A stretch of DNA of 64,000 nt. Source: Candidatus Scalindua sp. (lineage in GTDB: Bacteria; Planctomycetota; Brocadiia; Brocadiales; Scalinduaceae). Below, one piece after another: positions 46,241 to 56,552 of this stretch. Location of the stretch: contig JALDRB010000012.1 in assembly GCA_031316155.1 (NCBI GenBank), positions 62,001-126,000 on the forward strand, written 5' to 3'. Within the stretch, counting starts at the first letter, position 1, and the number at the start of each line of letters is the position of its first letter. A model generated the notes under the pieces. It saw only the letters and a list, made by a program, of their open reading frames with translations, did no database searches and was not told where the DNA came from. The position numbers and the translations under genes are program-made.

Positions 46241-48514
46241 TTACTCTACAAGCGTTTTTACGGTTTCGTATTTTATAATATCCAGAGAAGCAAGCAGGAA
46301 ACAGATAATGGATTCTGCGCCCTGGTTAAGATTCACTCCATGCTGTCCCAGTCCGTCATTACATCCCCCGGTGACAAAATCATAGATTGATTCTCCGCTT
46401 CGATTCCTGCCCAGAAACCATTCGAAGGCTGCCTGAGCCAAATCCAGATACTTTGTGTCTAGGCTTACATCGTACGCCGTAAGATACGCCTCAACCAGAT
46501 AACCTGCATCAATCGGTTGCTGATCGTAGTATTCTCTTTTCCCATCTGGTTTCAACCAATCTTTATTGCCTACGAAATCAAAATATTCATTTTTATACAA
46601 TTTCTCCGTTAGAGAATCAAGACACGTAAAGGCAGTTTCCCGGTATTTTTCACAATCAGTAGTTTTATAGGAGAGTAATAGGGCTTCGATAATCTTACCG
46701 TATCCATAGGTAATAGTATCACTAAACCAGTGCCAATCTTCCCGTTTGTGTATTTCATAAAACTCTACCAATTTGTCTGCCATATCCTGAAGAATTCTTT
46801 TTTCTTGTGTTGCCCCTTCATATTTGCTGAGAAAATAGTAAAAGCCCAGTATTGCATAGCTTAATGCCTGTGGATGGGTAAATTCGAGGTTCGTTATCGC
46901 CTTTGCAAAGAGTTCTCTGGCCAGTAATTGAATTTGGTGGTTTGATCTTATGTATATCGCACAACCAATTGCCCACAATACCCTGCCCCATGTATCCTCG
47001 CTTCCCACTTCATCAATAAACTCCCGCTTATAATTCATGAAGTTATGAAAGCGCCCATCCTCTAACTGTGCATGGTGTAAGAAACTTATATATCTCTCTG
47101 CCAGAGGCAAGACCTTTTCATCCTGGAATTGATTGTAATAGTGAAGAACCACAACCAAGGCCCTGGCAACGTCATCGGCCGAATAGCCCGAGCTCCTGTT
47201 TGGAATACCAAAAGTAGCATGCTGGATAATGCCGGTATCGTCCGTCAACCGGATCAGGTGATCGAGTTTTATTTCTGGTATTGGGTTCTGCTCCACAAAC
47301 TGTTTTTGCAAACTTCTTCCTCTCCCTGAGATAGTATACTCACTAAGGGCTTTTTCGAATACATTATGGTATTGCCTTGCTACTTCTCTCCATATCATAT
47401 TTCTCCCCAATTCATAGGCGTTTTTACGTATTTTATTTCGTTCTACATCATTCTCCATGAGTTCGATAATGACGTTACTGAGAGAGGCAGTATCTCCAAA
47501 TTCAACCAGTTTTCCGCAACCATCTTTTAGCATCTCCTGCGCATACCGGTATGGTGTCGAAATAACAGCCTTGCCCATTCCAAAGGCATATGCCAATGTG
47601 CCGCTGACAATCTGTTCTTTTTGAAGATAAGGGGTAATATAAATATCGCATGCCCCTATAAACTCACAAAGTTCATGGAGTTCAACAAATCTATTATGGA
47701 AAAAAACGTGTTGCTCAAGTTTCAGTTTTTTTACTAACCTCAGTAATGACACACGGTATTCCTCTCCTTGAAGACGCTTAACATTTGGATGGGTTGCTCC
47801 AAGAATTAAGTAGGCTGCCTTAGGATGCTTTTTAACAACTTCAGGCAAAGCATTTAATACCATCTCAATCCCTTTATTAGGGCTCAGGAGGCCAAATGTC
47901 AGTATTACAAACCTCCCTTCAACATCAAATTTGTCCTTGTAAAAGCTTGGGTCAACGAATGGCACATCAGGAATACCATGGGGTATAACGTGTATCTTAT
48001 TTTCTGGAACACCGTAAGTCTGCGTAACAATTTCCTTTGCCTGGTTGCTCATGACAACTAATGCAGTTGAAAGGTTTGCAACCTTTAAGAAGGATGCATT
48101 ATAATGACTTTCTAAAAAACTGTTAACCGTATGAAGCGTAGTAACGACGGGCTTTTTCAGATTCCCCAGCAGATAATCTATGTTTTTGCCTCCTTCACCT
48201 CCAAAAATCCCGAATTCATGCTGGACACTTACGATATCCATACCAGAGAGGTTAATATAGCCAGCGGCAACCCGATAACTCTGAATATCGTTTTGGTTAA
48301 TTTCGAACACAACATCCTGTGGATAAGCATATCCTTCCTGTGTATCGTTTATGGCTATCACACCACAATTTCCGCTAACCGCTTCTTCAGATATTGAATG
48401 AAAAAGGTCATACGTAAACGTTCCGATACCACATTTACGAGGCAGATATGTTCCGACAAATACAACTTTTCTCGCTCGCTTTGGAACAATAATTTTAGGA
48501 AGATGTAATTTCAT
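46241..48514 (-). CDS. Bifunctional glycosyltransferase (GT4) with C-terminal alpha/alpha-barrel domain
   Basis: 757 residues. Residues 1-385: GT4 fold with GTYLPRKCGIGTFTYDLFHS, VSVQHEFGIFGGEGG, VIPHGIPDVPFV, GLLSPNKGIEMVLNALPEV and SGTLAYAFGMGKAVISTPY. Residues about 410-750 form a helical repeat domain (RSSGYSADDVARALVVVL, EDTWGRVLWAIGCAIYIRS, WHWFSDTITYGYGKIIEALL, QQPIDAGYLVEAYLTAYD, FLGRNRSG) resembling (alpha/alpha)6 glycosidases or phosphorylases. First gene of the GT-GT-GH130 set. Probably makes and trims a mannoside; exact product unknown. Confidence 0.9.
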   Translation of the reverse strand: MKLHLPKIIVPKRARKVVFVGTYLPRKCGIGTFTYDLFHSISEEAVSGNCGVIAINDTQEGYAYPQDVVFEINQNDIQSYRVAAGYINLSGMDIVSVQHEFGIFGGEGGKNIDYLLGNLKKPVVTTLHTVNSFLESHYNASFLKVANLSTALVVMSNQAKEIVTQTYGVPENKIHVIPHGIPDVPFVDPSFYKDKFDVEGRFVILTFGLLSPNKGIEMVLNALPEVVKKHPKAAYLILGATHPNVKRLQGEEYRVSLLRLVKKLKLEQHVFFHNRFVELHELCEFIGACDIYITPYLQKEQIVSGTLAYAFGMGKAVISTPYRYAQEMLKDGCGKLVEFGDTASLSNVIIELMENDVERNKIRKNAYELGRNMIWREVARQYHNVFEKALSEYTISGRGRSLQKQFVEQNPIPEIKLDHLIRLTDDTGIIQHATFGIPNRSSGYSADDVARALVVVLHYYNQFQDEKVLPLAERYISFLHHAQLEDGRFHNFMNYKREFIDEVGSEDTWGRVLWAIGCAIYIRSNHQIQLLARELFAKAITNLEFTHPQALSYAILGFYYFLSKYEGATQEKRILQDMADKLVEFYEIHKREDWHWFSDTITYGYGKIIEALLLSYKTTDCEKYRETAFTCLDSLTEKLYKNEYFDFVGNKDWLKPDGKREYYDQQPIDAGYLVEAYLTAYDVSLDTKYLDLAQAAFEWFLGRNRSGESIYDFVTGGCNDGLGQHGVNLNQGAESIICFLLASLDIIKYETVKTLVE

Positions 48515-48656
48515 AGAGTTCTTATCTCAAAAATATTGCGTTCATGATTTTATACATACATTCAGATAATTTTTTGATTATAACAAATTATTACCTGTTT
48601 AGCTCACTTAAAACTTCAGGCGATTTTTATCAGGAACTTTCAGGTATAATTTTTTA

Positions 48657-50333
48657 TTATCTCGTATATAATTGTGCAAGCGGCATACGTCTGCCTGTTC
48701 CGAACGCCTTTGTAGTAACTTTGAGTCCGGGAGCAGCCTGCTTTCGTTTATACTCGTTCCTTTCAACTTTCCTGATTATATCTCTGACAAGTGACTTGTC
48801 AAAACCGAGCTTTACAATATCATGTACATCCTTAGATTCTTCTACATAGGACTTTAATATGCTGTCGAGAATATCATAAGGCGGTAATGAGTCCAGATCC
48901 TTCTGATTTGGTCTTAATTCGGCTGATGGTGGTTTCTCAATGGTATTTCGGGGAATTATCTCTTTTTTAAGGTTAATATACTCGGCCAGCTGATAGACCA
49001 TTGTCTTGGGAACATCGGATATGACAGCGAGGCCGCCACACATATCACCGTATAGGGTACAATAGCCTACGGCAAGTTCCGATTTATTTCCGGTCGTCAG
49101 CACCAGGTATCCCTGTTTATTAGAGATTGCCATCAGGATTTTTCCCCTTATCCTCGCCTGCAGATTCTCTTCAGTAACATCGAAAGGAAGCCCGGCAAAT
49201 ACACCGCCCAAAGCTTTTATATACGCCTGGTATATTGAATCTATGGGAATTGTCATCAGATCAATACCGAGTCTCTCTGACAGCACCTTCGAATCCTCAA
49301 CACTGCCTCTTGATGAATAGTGCGAGGGCATTGTTACACCAAGCACCTTTCCCCTTCCAAGCGCCCGTACAGCAATAACGGCAGTAACAGCAGAATCTAT
49401 TCCTCCACTCAGGCCGATGACAGCCTTTTTGAATCCACACTTTTTCATATAGTCTCTCGTACCCAGAATCAGCGCTTTGTATACAGAGTCAATTTCATTT
49501 TTACCGGTAATAGTTTGCGTTTTTCTTCTGAATGGTGTCTGTTTGTCTTTCACTATCCTTACATCAGAATCATTGAATTCAACGGTCAGCAAATCCTCTT
49601 TAAAAGAGAGTGCCTCGCCAATAACATCTCCATCCCTGTTGACCACCAGACTGTTGCCATCAAAGACCAGATCGTCATTGCCCCCAATCTGATTTACAAA
49701 AAGAAGCGGTACGTTATGCTTCTTTGCATGATTTGTCAGCATCTTTAATCTCACGTTATATTTGCCGATCGTAAATGGTGAGGCTGAGACATTGATAATG
49801 ATTTCCGCGCCTTTTTTTACCATACTCTTGACAGGATTTTTATGATGTATCGTTCTTGGCCATATTACGTCCACTCCCCACGTATCCTCACAAATGGAGA
49901 TACCGAATTTCCTGCCGCATATATCCGTCACAGAAATAGAATGAGTCGGTTCAAAGTATCTATCCTCATCGAATACATCATACGTAGGTAATAACGATTT
50001 GTAATGTTTTGAGATAATTTTTTTATCATGAATGTGAGCGGCCGCATTGTAAAACTGTTTGCCCCTCCTTGAGGAATTTTTATCAACAAAACCAACAATG
50101 GCAGAAATCCCGGTTACTTTCCTTGTGATTTCATCCAATGCCTTTAAATTGTTCTCTACAAATCCGGAAATTTCAAGTAAGTCCTTTGGAGGATAGCCAA
50201 CTATACTCATCTCCGGGAATATAACCAGCTCCGCTCCTTTTTTCTTAGCAATACCAATATATTTGCAGATCTTTCTTGCATTCTGTTGAAAAGCTCCAAC
50301 TGTCGGATTTATTTGAGCGAGGCAAATCTTCAT
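48657..50333 (-). CDS. nadE: Glutamine-dependent NAD+ synthetase
   Basis: 558 residues from ATG 50333 (MKICLAQINPTVGAFQQN); an upstream ATG at 50441 would add 36 residues not seen in the family. Nitrilase domain at 1-250 with Glu in VIFPEMSIVGYPPK, Lys in SKHYKSLLPTYDVF and Cys in GISICEDTWG, which releases ammonia from glutamine. C-terminal synthetase with the PP-loop IGLSGGIDSAVTAVIA near 290 and LTTGNKSELAVGYCTLYGD. Converts deamido-NAD+ to NAD+. Nicotinate phosphoribosyltransferase at 53795 belongs to the same pathway. Confidence 0.94.
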   Translation of the reverse strand: MKICLAQINPTVGAFQQNARKICKYIGIAKKKGAELVIFPEMSIVGYPPKDLLEISGFVENNLKALDEITRKVTGISAIVGFVDKNSSRRGKQFYNAAAHIHDKKIISKHYKSLLPTYDVFDEDRYFEPTHSISVTDICGRKFGISICEDTWGVDVIWPRTIHHKNPVKSMVKKGAEIIINVSASPFTIGKYNVRLKMLTNHAKKHNVPLLFVNQIGGNDDLVFDGNSLVVNRDGDVIGEALSFKEDLLTVEFNDSDVRIVKDKQTPFRRKTQTITGKNEIDSVYKALILGTRDYMKKCGFKKAVIGLSGGIDSAVTAVIAVRALGRGKVLGVTMPSHYSSRGSVEDSKVLSERLGIDLMTIPIDSIYQAYIKALGGVFAGLPFDVTEENLQARIRGKILMAISNKQGYLVLTTGNKSELAVGYCTLYGDMCGGLAVISDVPKTMVYQLAEYINLKKEIIPRNTIEKPPSAELRPNQKDLDSLPPYDILDSILKSYVEESKDVHDIVKLGFDKSLVRDIIRKVERNEYKRKQAAPGLKVTTKAFGTGRRMPLAQLYTR

Positions 50334-50655
50334 AAAGTCAAGTGCTATGATTTGGGAAAATGAGATTTCCAATATCTTTTGAAAGATATTGGAACTATAA
50401 TTCATGATTAATGCGTTACACTTAAGCATGTAATAGTACAATTCGGTAGAGAAATCAATGAATAATTTAATTGTCTCTTTTTCTGGTTTTCATTCCATAA
50501 TATTTTCTGCTATTATAACACGAATAGCAAAAATTGATAATGCTTCGTGACAGAAAAATAAGGAATTGAAAGCGGTGGAATTCTTTGCATTCAGGAAAAG
50601 GCGGTTCTTTCTTGCTTTTTGGATTTGTTTATGAGATGAGAGAAGAGTACACATC

Positions 50656-51075
50656 ATGGGTGATCGTAACTTTTATCTATTAGCGATATTTCTGATTGTT
50701 TACATCATAAGCCCCTTTGACTTTGTTCCGGGTTTTATAGACGATCTTATTGCATCAGGTACCCTATGGTATTACTGGCGTAAATGGAATACTCAGAAAA
50801 GAGGGAAGAGCAAAAGGTACGCCGGTGACCAATTCCGGGAACAGCAAAAAAGGCAATACACGGAAAGCTCACAACTGGAAGAGGCTTACAGGGTACTCGG
50901 GGTTAGTCCGGACGCTTCCTGGAAAGATGTGCGAAAAGCATATAAAGAAAAAATTGCGAAATCACATCCTGACAAGGTGGCTCATCTCGGTGAAGAGCTG
51001 CAGGATAAAGCCAAAGAAATTACCCTTCAACTCAATAAGGCCGTCGATGTCATCAGACGACATAAGAGTGTTTAG
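50656..51075 (+). CDS. DUF1232 membrane segment plus J-domain protein
   Basis: 139 residues. Residues 5-40 contain a DUF1232-type hairpin helix (FLIVYIISPFDFVPGFIDDL). Residues 75-135 are a J domain: EEAYRVLGVSPDASWKDVRKAY and HPDKV, with the HPD motif intact. A membrane-anchored DnaJ-like co-chaperone that would recruit Hsp70 to the membrane. It converges on htpG (126 bp apart, opposite strand). Confidence 0.88.
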   Translation: MGDRNFYLLAIFLIVYIISPFDFVPGFIDDLIASGTLWYYWRKWNTQKRGKSKRYAGDQFREQQKRQYTESSQLEEAYRVLGVSPDASWKDVRKAYKEKIAKSHPDKVAHLGEELQDKAKEITLQLNKAVDVIRRHKSV

Positions 51076-51201
51076 AACGGTAACGTGATTGTTGAACACA
51101 CCTATGCAAATATCCCATCCTAAAGGATGCACGTATCAAGCACACCCTTAATTAGCTAGGGATTTGAGACGAATACATCTACCGCGTATCAAACAGAATC
51201 A

Positions 51202-53115
51202 TCAATTCTGCTGAGCATTTTCAACCATAAGCTTCGAAATAGCCTTGGCAAATGCAGCACAGTCTTTCGGCTTTGAACCTTCCAGTAAGAGTGCCTGGTC
51301 ATAGAGGAGATCTGCATAGTTCTTCAAGACTTCACTTTTTTTGTCTTTCTCAAAAATAACGTTCATGGCTTCAAAGAGGGGATGTGATGGGTTAATCTCA
51401 AGAATCCTTTTTCTTTCCGGGATATTCTGTCCCATTGACTTTAAAAGTTTCTCCATCTGCGGATCCATTTCACCTTCCTCTGCCACGAGACAACAGGGTG
51501 AATCTTTCAGTCTTCCCGAAAGCCTGACTTCCTTCAGGTCATCTTCCAGGCGCTCTTTGATGAATTTAAGGATCTTTCCATATTTTTTCTGAGCCTTTTC
51601 CTTTTCGTCCTTTTTTGAATCGTCCAGGGTTATATCACCCTTAATAACAGACTTGAATTTCTTTCCTTTGAATTCAAACTGTCCCATGATAATATCATCA
51701 ACATCGTCCAGCATGATGAGGACTTCGTAGTCCTTATCATTAAAGGCTTCAAGGTAAGGTGATTTCAGAACTTCATCCCGTGATGACCCCGTGATATAAT
51801 AAATGTCTTCCTGTCCCTCTTTCATGCCGTCGATATAGTCCTGGATGGATCTGAAAGAGTCCTTGTCTGTTTTTGTCGAAGGAAAGAGGAGGAGTTCTCC
51901 GATAGACTCCCTCCTGGAAAAATCAAAATGAACACCTTCTTTCAAAACCCTGCCAAATTCATGGTAAAATTTCAAATATTTATCATATTCATTCTTTTTC
52001 ATGTCACCGAGGGTATCGAGTACTTTCTTTGTGATACTATTCTTTATCTTTTCAACCTCCCGGTTATTCTGCAGCATCTCTCTTGATACATTTAATGGAA
52101 GGTCTGAAGAATCTACTACTCCTTTAACAAATCTCAAGTATGGCTGTATGAGAGCTTCGCAGTATTCGATGATTTTAACCCTTTTTGCATAAAGGGTCAG
52201 GCCAATCTTGTATTCTTTATAGAATATGTCCAAAGGGCGAATTGAAGGGATGTAAAAAAGCGTCGTGAATTCAGAAGCTCCTTCAGCCTTGTAGTGTACG
52301 ATCTTTGCCGGATCGGAAAAATCGTGAGATAAGTGCTTGTAAAACTCATTGTATTCGCTTTCCGTAATATCTGATTTATTCTTGAGCCAGATCGCCTTTC
52401 TTGCATTTAAGGTCTCTTCCTTTTTGACCTTTACCTTTTTGCTTTTGTCTATCTTGCCCTCCTCTTCCCGCTCAATGTCCATCACGATAGGGTGCTCAAT
52501 GAAATCGGAATATTTTTTTACAACACTTCTTATCTCCCACTCCTCAAGATATTTCTTCTCATCTTCCTTGAGATGCAGTATTATTTCAGTGCCCTTTTCC
52601 TCTTTATCAACATCCTCTACCGTAAAGGAGTCATCTGCAGTGGATTCCCACTTGATTCCTTTTGTGTCTTTGGCTCCCGCCTTCTTAGAGATAACGGTAA
52701 CTTTGTCTGCAACCATGAAAGACGAATAAAATCCGACACCAAACTGGCCAATCAGTTCCGGATTTTCTTTTACCTCTTTACTCCGCATTGCGGCAAGAAA
52801 CTCCTTTGTTCCTGAATGAGCAATGGTACCAAGCTCTCTGATCGCATCTTCTTTCGTCATGCCAATCCCATTGTCACAGATTGTGAGTGTTCCGGCCTCT
52901 TTGTCTGGTTTAATCTTGATTTTCCATGGATTTTTGTCGTCAAGGATCTCTTTATCCGTCAGGGATAAAAAATGCGCCTTGTCAATGGCATCCGAAGCGT
53001 TTGAGATCAGTTCTCTCAGAAATATTTCTTTATGTGAATAGAGAGAGTGCACCACAAGATCCAGGATCTGTCTTGTTTCTGTCTTGAAATTCATTTTTTT
53101 TACCGTCATTGTCAT
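51202..53115 (-). CDS. htpG: Hsp90 chaperone HtpG
   Basis: 637 residues, typical length. GHKL ATPase motifs ELISNASDAIDKAHFLSL near 37, DNGIGMTKEDA, GTIAHSGTKEF and IGQFGVGFYSSFMVADKV; middle domain with SDLPLNVSREMLQ; C-terminal dimerisation region. Cytosolic ATP-dependent chaperone. AAGGTG upstream favours the second ATG (53109) by spacing; the first is 53115. Monocistronic by position. Confidence 0.95.
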   Translation of the reverse strand: MTMTVKKMNFKTETRQILDLVVHSLYSHKEIFLRELISNASDAIDKAHFLSLTDKEILDDKNPWKIKIKPDKEAGTLTICDNGIGMTKEDAIRELGTIAHSGTKEFLAAMRSKEVKENPELIGQFGVGFYSSFMVADKVTVISKKAGAKDTKGIKWESTADDSFTVEDVDKEEKGTEIILHLKEDEKKYLEEWEIRSVVKKYSDFIEHPIVMDIEREEEGKIDKSKKVKVKKEETLNARKAIWLKNKSDITESEYNEFYKHLSHDFSDPAKIVHYKAEGASEFTTLFYIPSIRPLDIFYKEYKIGLTLYAKRVKIIEYCEALIQPYLRFVKGVVDSSDLPLNVSREMLQNNREVEKIKNSITKKVLDTLGDMKKNEYDKYLKFYHEFGRVLKEGVHFDFSRRESIGELLLFPSTKTDKDSFRSIQDYIDGMKEGQEDIYYITGSSRDEVLKSPYLEAFNDKDYEVLIMLDDVDDIIMGQFEFKGKKFKSVIKGDITLDDSKKDEKEKAQKKYGKILKFIKERLEDDLKEVRLSGRLKDSPCCLVAEEGEMDPQMEKLLKSMGQNIPERKRILEINPSHPLFEAMNVIFEKDKKSEVLKNYADLLYDQALLLEGSKPKDCAAFAKAISKLMVENAQQN

Positions 53116-53270
53116 TCACCTTCTTAATCAGTTACCTAGGGATAAAATATTTACGTTGAATATTTTCTGACTGCAGGGATTTGCAAAATCACACATAACG
53201 TGTGAAAGAAATTTCTTAACTTGATATGAGGAATTTCCATTTTAAATGTAAAATAAATCAATATGTTACT

Positions 53271-53367
53271 TTTTTTGTGCGAAAGCACCTATCCAAAATG
53301 GCGTTAAGCAACGACAAGGATGACGTTGTAGCCATTTTGAAAGAGTTGTACAGGATGCACTAACTCG
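53271..53367 (+). repeat. Structured repeat family B, copy 2
   Basis: GTGCGAAAGCAC, outer stem CAAAATGGC/GCCATTTTG around AACGACAAGGATGACGTT (one mismatch in the stem), then GAGTTGTACAGGATGCACTAACTC. About 45 bp upstream the leader GGAATTTCCATTTTAAATGTAAA is shared with copy 4. No gene directly follows; copy 3 lies 310 bp downstream. Confidence 0.85.
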
Positions 53368-53677
53368 ATAGTGCAGAAAACTTTATTACATAAAAATATG
53401 CCATACTTAATCAAACTTACCAGGTTATCTCTGCCTGAACATTGGTTTTCTGGCATATGTTGTTTGGATTGGCTACCGTAAGGGAAATATTATGTGAAAA
53501 AATGTATAAAAAATCAAGCACAAGATTGAAAAATTTAAGAACTACTAAAAATCTAAAACTTAACTTTTTATGATTAAGTGTAATACTTTCTCTCTGTTCT
53601 TTGTGGCATTATAATCAAAAATCCATTATATTTATACCACTATTTAACTTCAAATGAGGAATTTCAATATTTCCTTG

Positions 53678-53777
53678 TTTTTTGCGCTGAAGGCGCAAGT
53701 TCAAAAGACCGTAAAAACTGCCATGGACGGCAGTTTTATGGATTTTGGAAAAGTTAGCCAGGATGACCTAACTTGTT
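53678..53777 (+). repeat. Structured repeat family B, copy 3 (diverged in sequence, same fold)
   Basis: TTGCGC-TGAAG-GCGCAA, then AACTGCCATGGACGGCAGTT within CAAAA...TTTTG, then AAGTTAGCCAGGATGACCTAACTT. Stems differ from the other copies at both strands together, while the ATGGA and AGGATG loops stay. It ends 17 nt before the ATG of the nicotinate phosphoribosyltransferase gene. Confidence 0.8.
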
Positions 53778-53794
53778 TATGAGAAATTTTTTTC

Positions 53795-55183
53795 ATGAAA
53801 AATCGTAACACACAACCAAAACCACTCTTCATAAACAAAGAGAATATGTGTATTGCCCTGGACCTTTATCAGTTAACGATGGCTGCCGGTTATTTCGAAC
53901 GGAGTAAGAATCATACTTCAACCTTTGAATTATTTGTCAGAAAACTGCCTGAAAATCGCTCATACCTGGTTGCGGCCGGTCTGGAGCAGGTTGTTTACTA
54001 TCTCAATAATCTGACGTTTACCGATACGTATATACAATACCTGAAGAACCTGCCCCTTTTCAAAAATGTCAGCAGAGAATTTTTCAGATATCTTCGTAAC
54101 TTTTGTTTTCAGGGAGATCTGTTTGCCGTTCCTGAAGGTACCATTGTTTTTGCAAATGAACCTATTCTGAGAGTAACAGCCCCGGCAATCGAGGCACAGA
54201 TAATTGAAACCTATCTTTTGTCAATGATAAACTACCAGTCGATGATAGCTTCCAAGGCATCGAGGGTTGTTTATGCAGCTGAGGGGAAGGAGGTAATTGA
54301 TTTTGGAACGAGACGCGCACATAGCCCTCAGGCTGGGATTCTGGCAGCACGGGCATGTTTTATCGGAGGTTGTATTGGAACTTCTAATGTCCTTACGGCG
54401 TATGAATTAGGCATCCCCGCCATCGGTACCATTGCCCACTCGTGGATCATGGCATATGATGATGAATTTACCTCTTATAAGGATTTTCAAAGAGTTTTTC
54501 CCGAGAATACCATTCTCTTAATAGATACGTACGACACGGTTAAGGGAGCAGAACTGGCGGTAAAGATTGGAAAAAGATTGAAAGGGGTCAGGCTTGACAG
54601 TGGAGATATTTCACTATTGAGCAGGAAAGTTCGGAAAATTTTAGACAATGCAGGTCTCGAACAGGTAAAGATTACGGTAAGCGGTGATTTAAACGAGTAT
54701 AAAATCTCTGAGTTGCTGAAGAAAAGAGCGCCGATAGACTCGTTCGGAGTAGGGACTGAGATGGTTACCTCAAAAGATTCACCAGCCCTGAACGGCGTAT
54801 ACAAGTTGGTAGAGCAGGAAGTGGATGGAAGGGTGATACCAAAAATGAAGTTGAGTGAGGATAAAGTTGCTTATCCGTCAACAAAACAGGTTTACCGCTT
54901 TTTTGACAAGAACGGGAGGTTTAAAAAGGATACAGTAGGGTTAGCTGATGAAAAATATGATGCGGAAGCACTCTTATTACCCATTATCAGGAGCGGGAAG
55001 CTTTCCTATACCATTCCAACCGTGCGAGAGATACAGAAGTTTGCAACGGGAAACTTCGCTCGCCTGCCGGAAAAGTTTAAGAAGCTGGATTGCGGAACTT
55101 CCTATCAGGTATTATTCAGTAAACGTTTAAGAGAGATGAAAGAGAGGATAAGCAGGAACTTGATTGGTTTCGATAAGAAATAA
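53795..55183 (+). CDS. pncB: Nicotinate phosphoribosyltransferase
   Basis: 462 residues. LDLYQLTMAAGYFERSKNH at the N-terminus, FELFVRKLPENRSYLVAAGL, DFGTRRAHSPQAGILAARA near 168 and the autophosphorylated-His region GTIAHSWIMAYDDE near 212, then VRLDSGDISLLSRKVR, match the family. Makes nicotinate mononucleotide from nicotinate and PRPP in NAD salvage. The 5' leader contains structured repeat B copy 3, suggesting post-transcriptional control (inference). Confidence 0.94.
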   Translation: MKNRNTQPKPLFINKENMCIALDLYQLTMAAGYFERSKNHTSTFELFVRKLPENRSYLVAAGLEQVVYYLNNLTFTDTYIQYLKNLPLFKNVSREFFRYLRNFCFQGDLFAVPEGTIVFANEPILRVTAPAIEAQIIETYLLSMINYQSMIASKASRVVYAAEGKEVIDFGTRRAHSPQAGILAARACFIGGCIGTSNVLTAYELGIPAIGTIAHSWIMAYDDEFTSYKDFQRVFPENTILLIDTYDTVKGAELAVKIGKRLKGVRLDSGDISLLSRKVRKILDNAGLEQVKITVSGDLNEYKISELLKKRAPIDSFGVGTEMVTSKDSPALNGVYKLVEQEVDGRVIPKMKLSEDKVAYPSTKQVYRFFDKNGRFKKDTVGLADEKYDAEALLLPIIRSGKLSYTIPTVREIQKFATGNFARLPEKFKKLDCGTSYQVLFSKRLREMKERISRNLIGFDKK

Positions 55184-55252
55184 AATATTTAACTGAATAT
55201 TCAATTAGAAGATGGCAAATTTATAAGCAATTGAAATTATGGGAGTTGTGAT

Positions 55253-55540
55253 ATGACAATAAATATCAATGAGAATATCCTATCAATAACAGAGCTTAAG
55301 AAGAATACGCATAAAATATTAAAACAAATTCATAGTACACATAGACCTGTGGTATTAACTGTTAATGGTAAGGCTGAAGCTGTACTAGTTGATGCCATAC
55401 AATATGAAAAGATGGTTCAGGCATTTAACATGGCAAAGAAATATAATATAGAAATAACAAGAATTATTCGTGGTTCAAGGTTGTTGAAAAAAGAAATGAT
55501 TGAAAGAGCATTAAGAACATTCATAAAAAATATGCAATAG
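55253..55540 (+). CDS. Phd/YefM-type antitoxin, orphan
   Basis: 95 residues. ISITELKKNTHKILKQIHST and PVVLTVNGKAEAVLVDAIQY are the Phd/YefM DNA-binding fold. GTTGTGATATG region gives a weak ribosome site. No RelE/ParE/Doc toxin follows; the next gene is an unrelated truncated protein, so it is either an orphan antitoxin or the toxin was lost. Confidence 0.88.
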   Translation: MTININENILSITELKKNTHKILKQIHSTHRPVVLTVNGKAEAVLVDAIQYEKMVQAFNMAKKYNIEITRIIRGSRLLKKEMIERALRTFIKNMQ

Positions 55541-55622
55541 GCTAATAAAAACCATTGTGGAGAAAAGATTAATTCCAATAATTTATTCTTATTGGGGTTA
55601 ATAGACTAATGTGCGCTAATTC

Positions 55623-56552
55623 ATGAACACAATAATTATTGCCGTAAGTAGTAATATGGATATCGCAAAGCTAAATGAGTTGCTAAAAAAGTTTGACAAG
55701 GAAAAAGGTCCTTTATGTGAAATAGATATATCTGCGGAATTTAAAAAGTTATATGAAGCAAATGATAATAGTGATGTATCTATAGTATTACAGGCCGAAA
55801 GAATGGCTTTTGATTTTCGTGAAGATTGCAAAAATCAAGAGACGGGTTGGGGGACTTACTATGGCTCTATGTTTGTGTTTAGAAACGAAGATGGAACTTT
55901 TAGTGAAGGACCAAGCATTCAAAAGATTACACCTGAAATTATAAACTATTGGGAAAAACGTTCTCAGCAAACACAGCACCCTGTTCTTAAAGCCCGTTAT
56001 TTGGGCTTGATATGGGATTTCAGCGAAAAAGTTTCAGGCAAGAAACCTTCCCATACAATAGCTTTGGCTTACATAGACAACTTAATTGAGATAGCAGAAA
56101 AAAAACTTCAGGAACATGAAGGCGATATTCGTTCAAAACTTAAAAGAGCAATAGAGCTTTCCAAATCTTTAAATCGGACTGACCGCCTAGAGAAAGCCAG
56201 AGAATGTGTCCTCACATATCATAATTCTATTATCCGTGCTGATGCCCCTGGTTTTTGGCCAATGGCATATGACCTTCTGATAGAAAACAAAAAGGCAAAA
56301 ACAACACCAGAGCAAGAAAAAGTCATCATAGACCAACTTGAAGAAATTCTCACTAAACTAGAAAAACGTGATCAATCCGTCAGGTCATCATTTTCAACAA
56401 AATCTTCGGCCTCTTTATCACTCTTCAAGATTGGCAATTTCTTCTTCATAATATTTTACCTCCTTTTGATGCATATAACCGTTTTTCACGTCGGTCTTCA
56501 GAAGGTCTCTTCAGCCCTTCAGGATAACCCCCTGCTCCCATTGTTTTTGTAA
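55623..56552 (+). pseudogene. DUF7380/DUF4209-type protein, 3'-truncated
   Basis: The first about 255 residues (MDIAKLNELLKKFDKEKG; ERMAFDFREDCKNQETGWG; HPVLKARYLGLIWDFSEKVS) match the N-terminal domain of long DUF4209-family proteins of about 600 residues. After KVIIDQLEEILTKLEKRD at 56370 the frame runs into sequence that is the opposite strand of an ATPase remnant, ending in a meaningless hydrophobic tail. It is therefore a truncated copy joined to foreign DNA near 56390. Confidence 0.7.
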
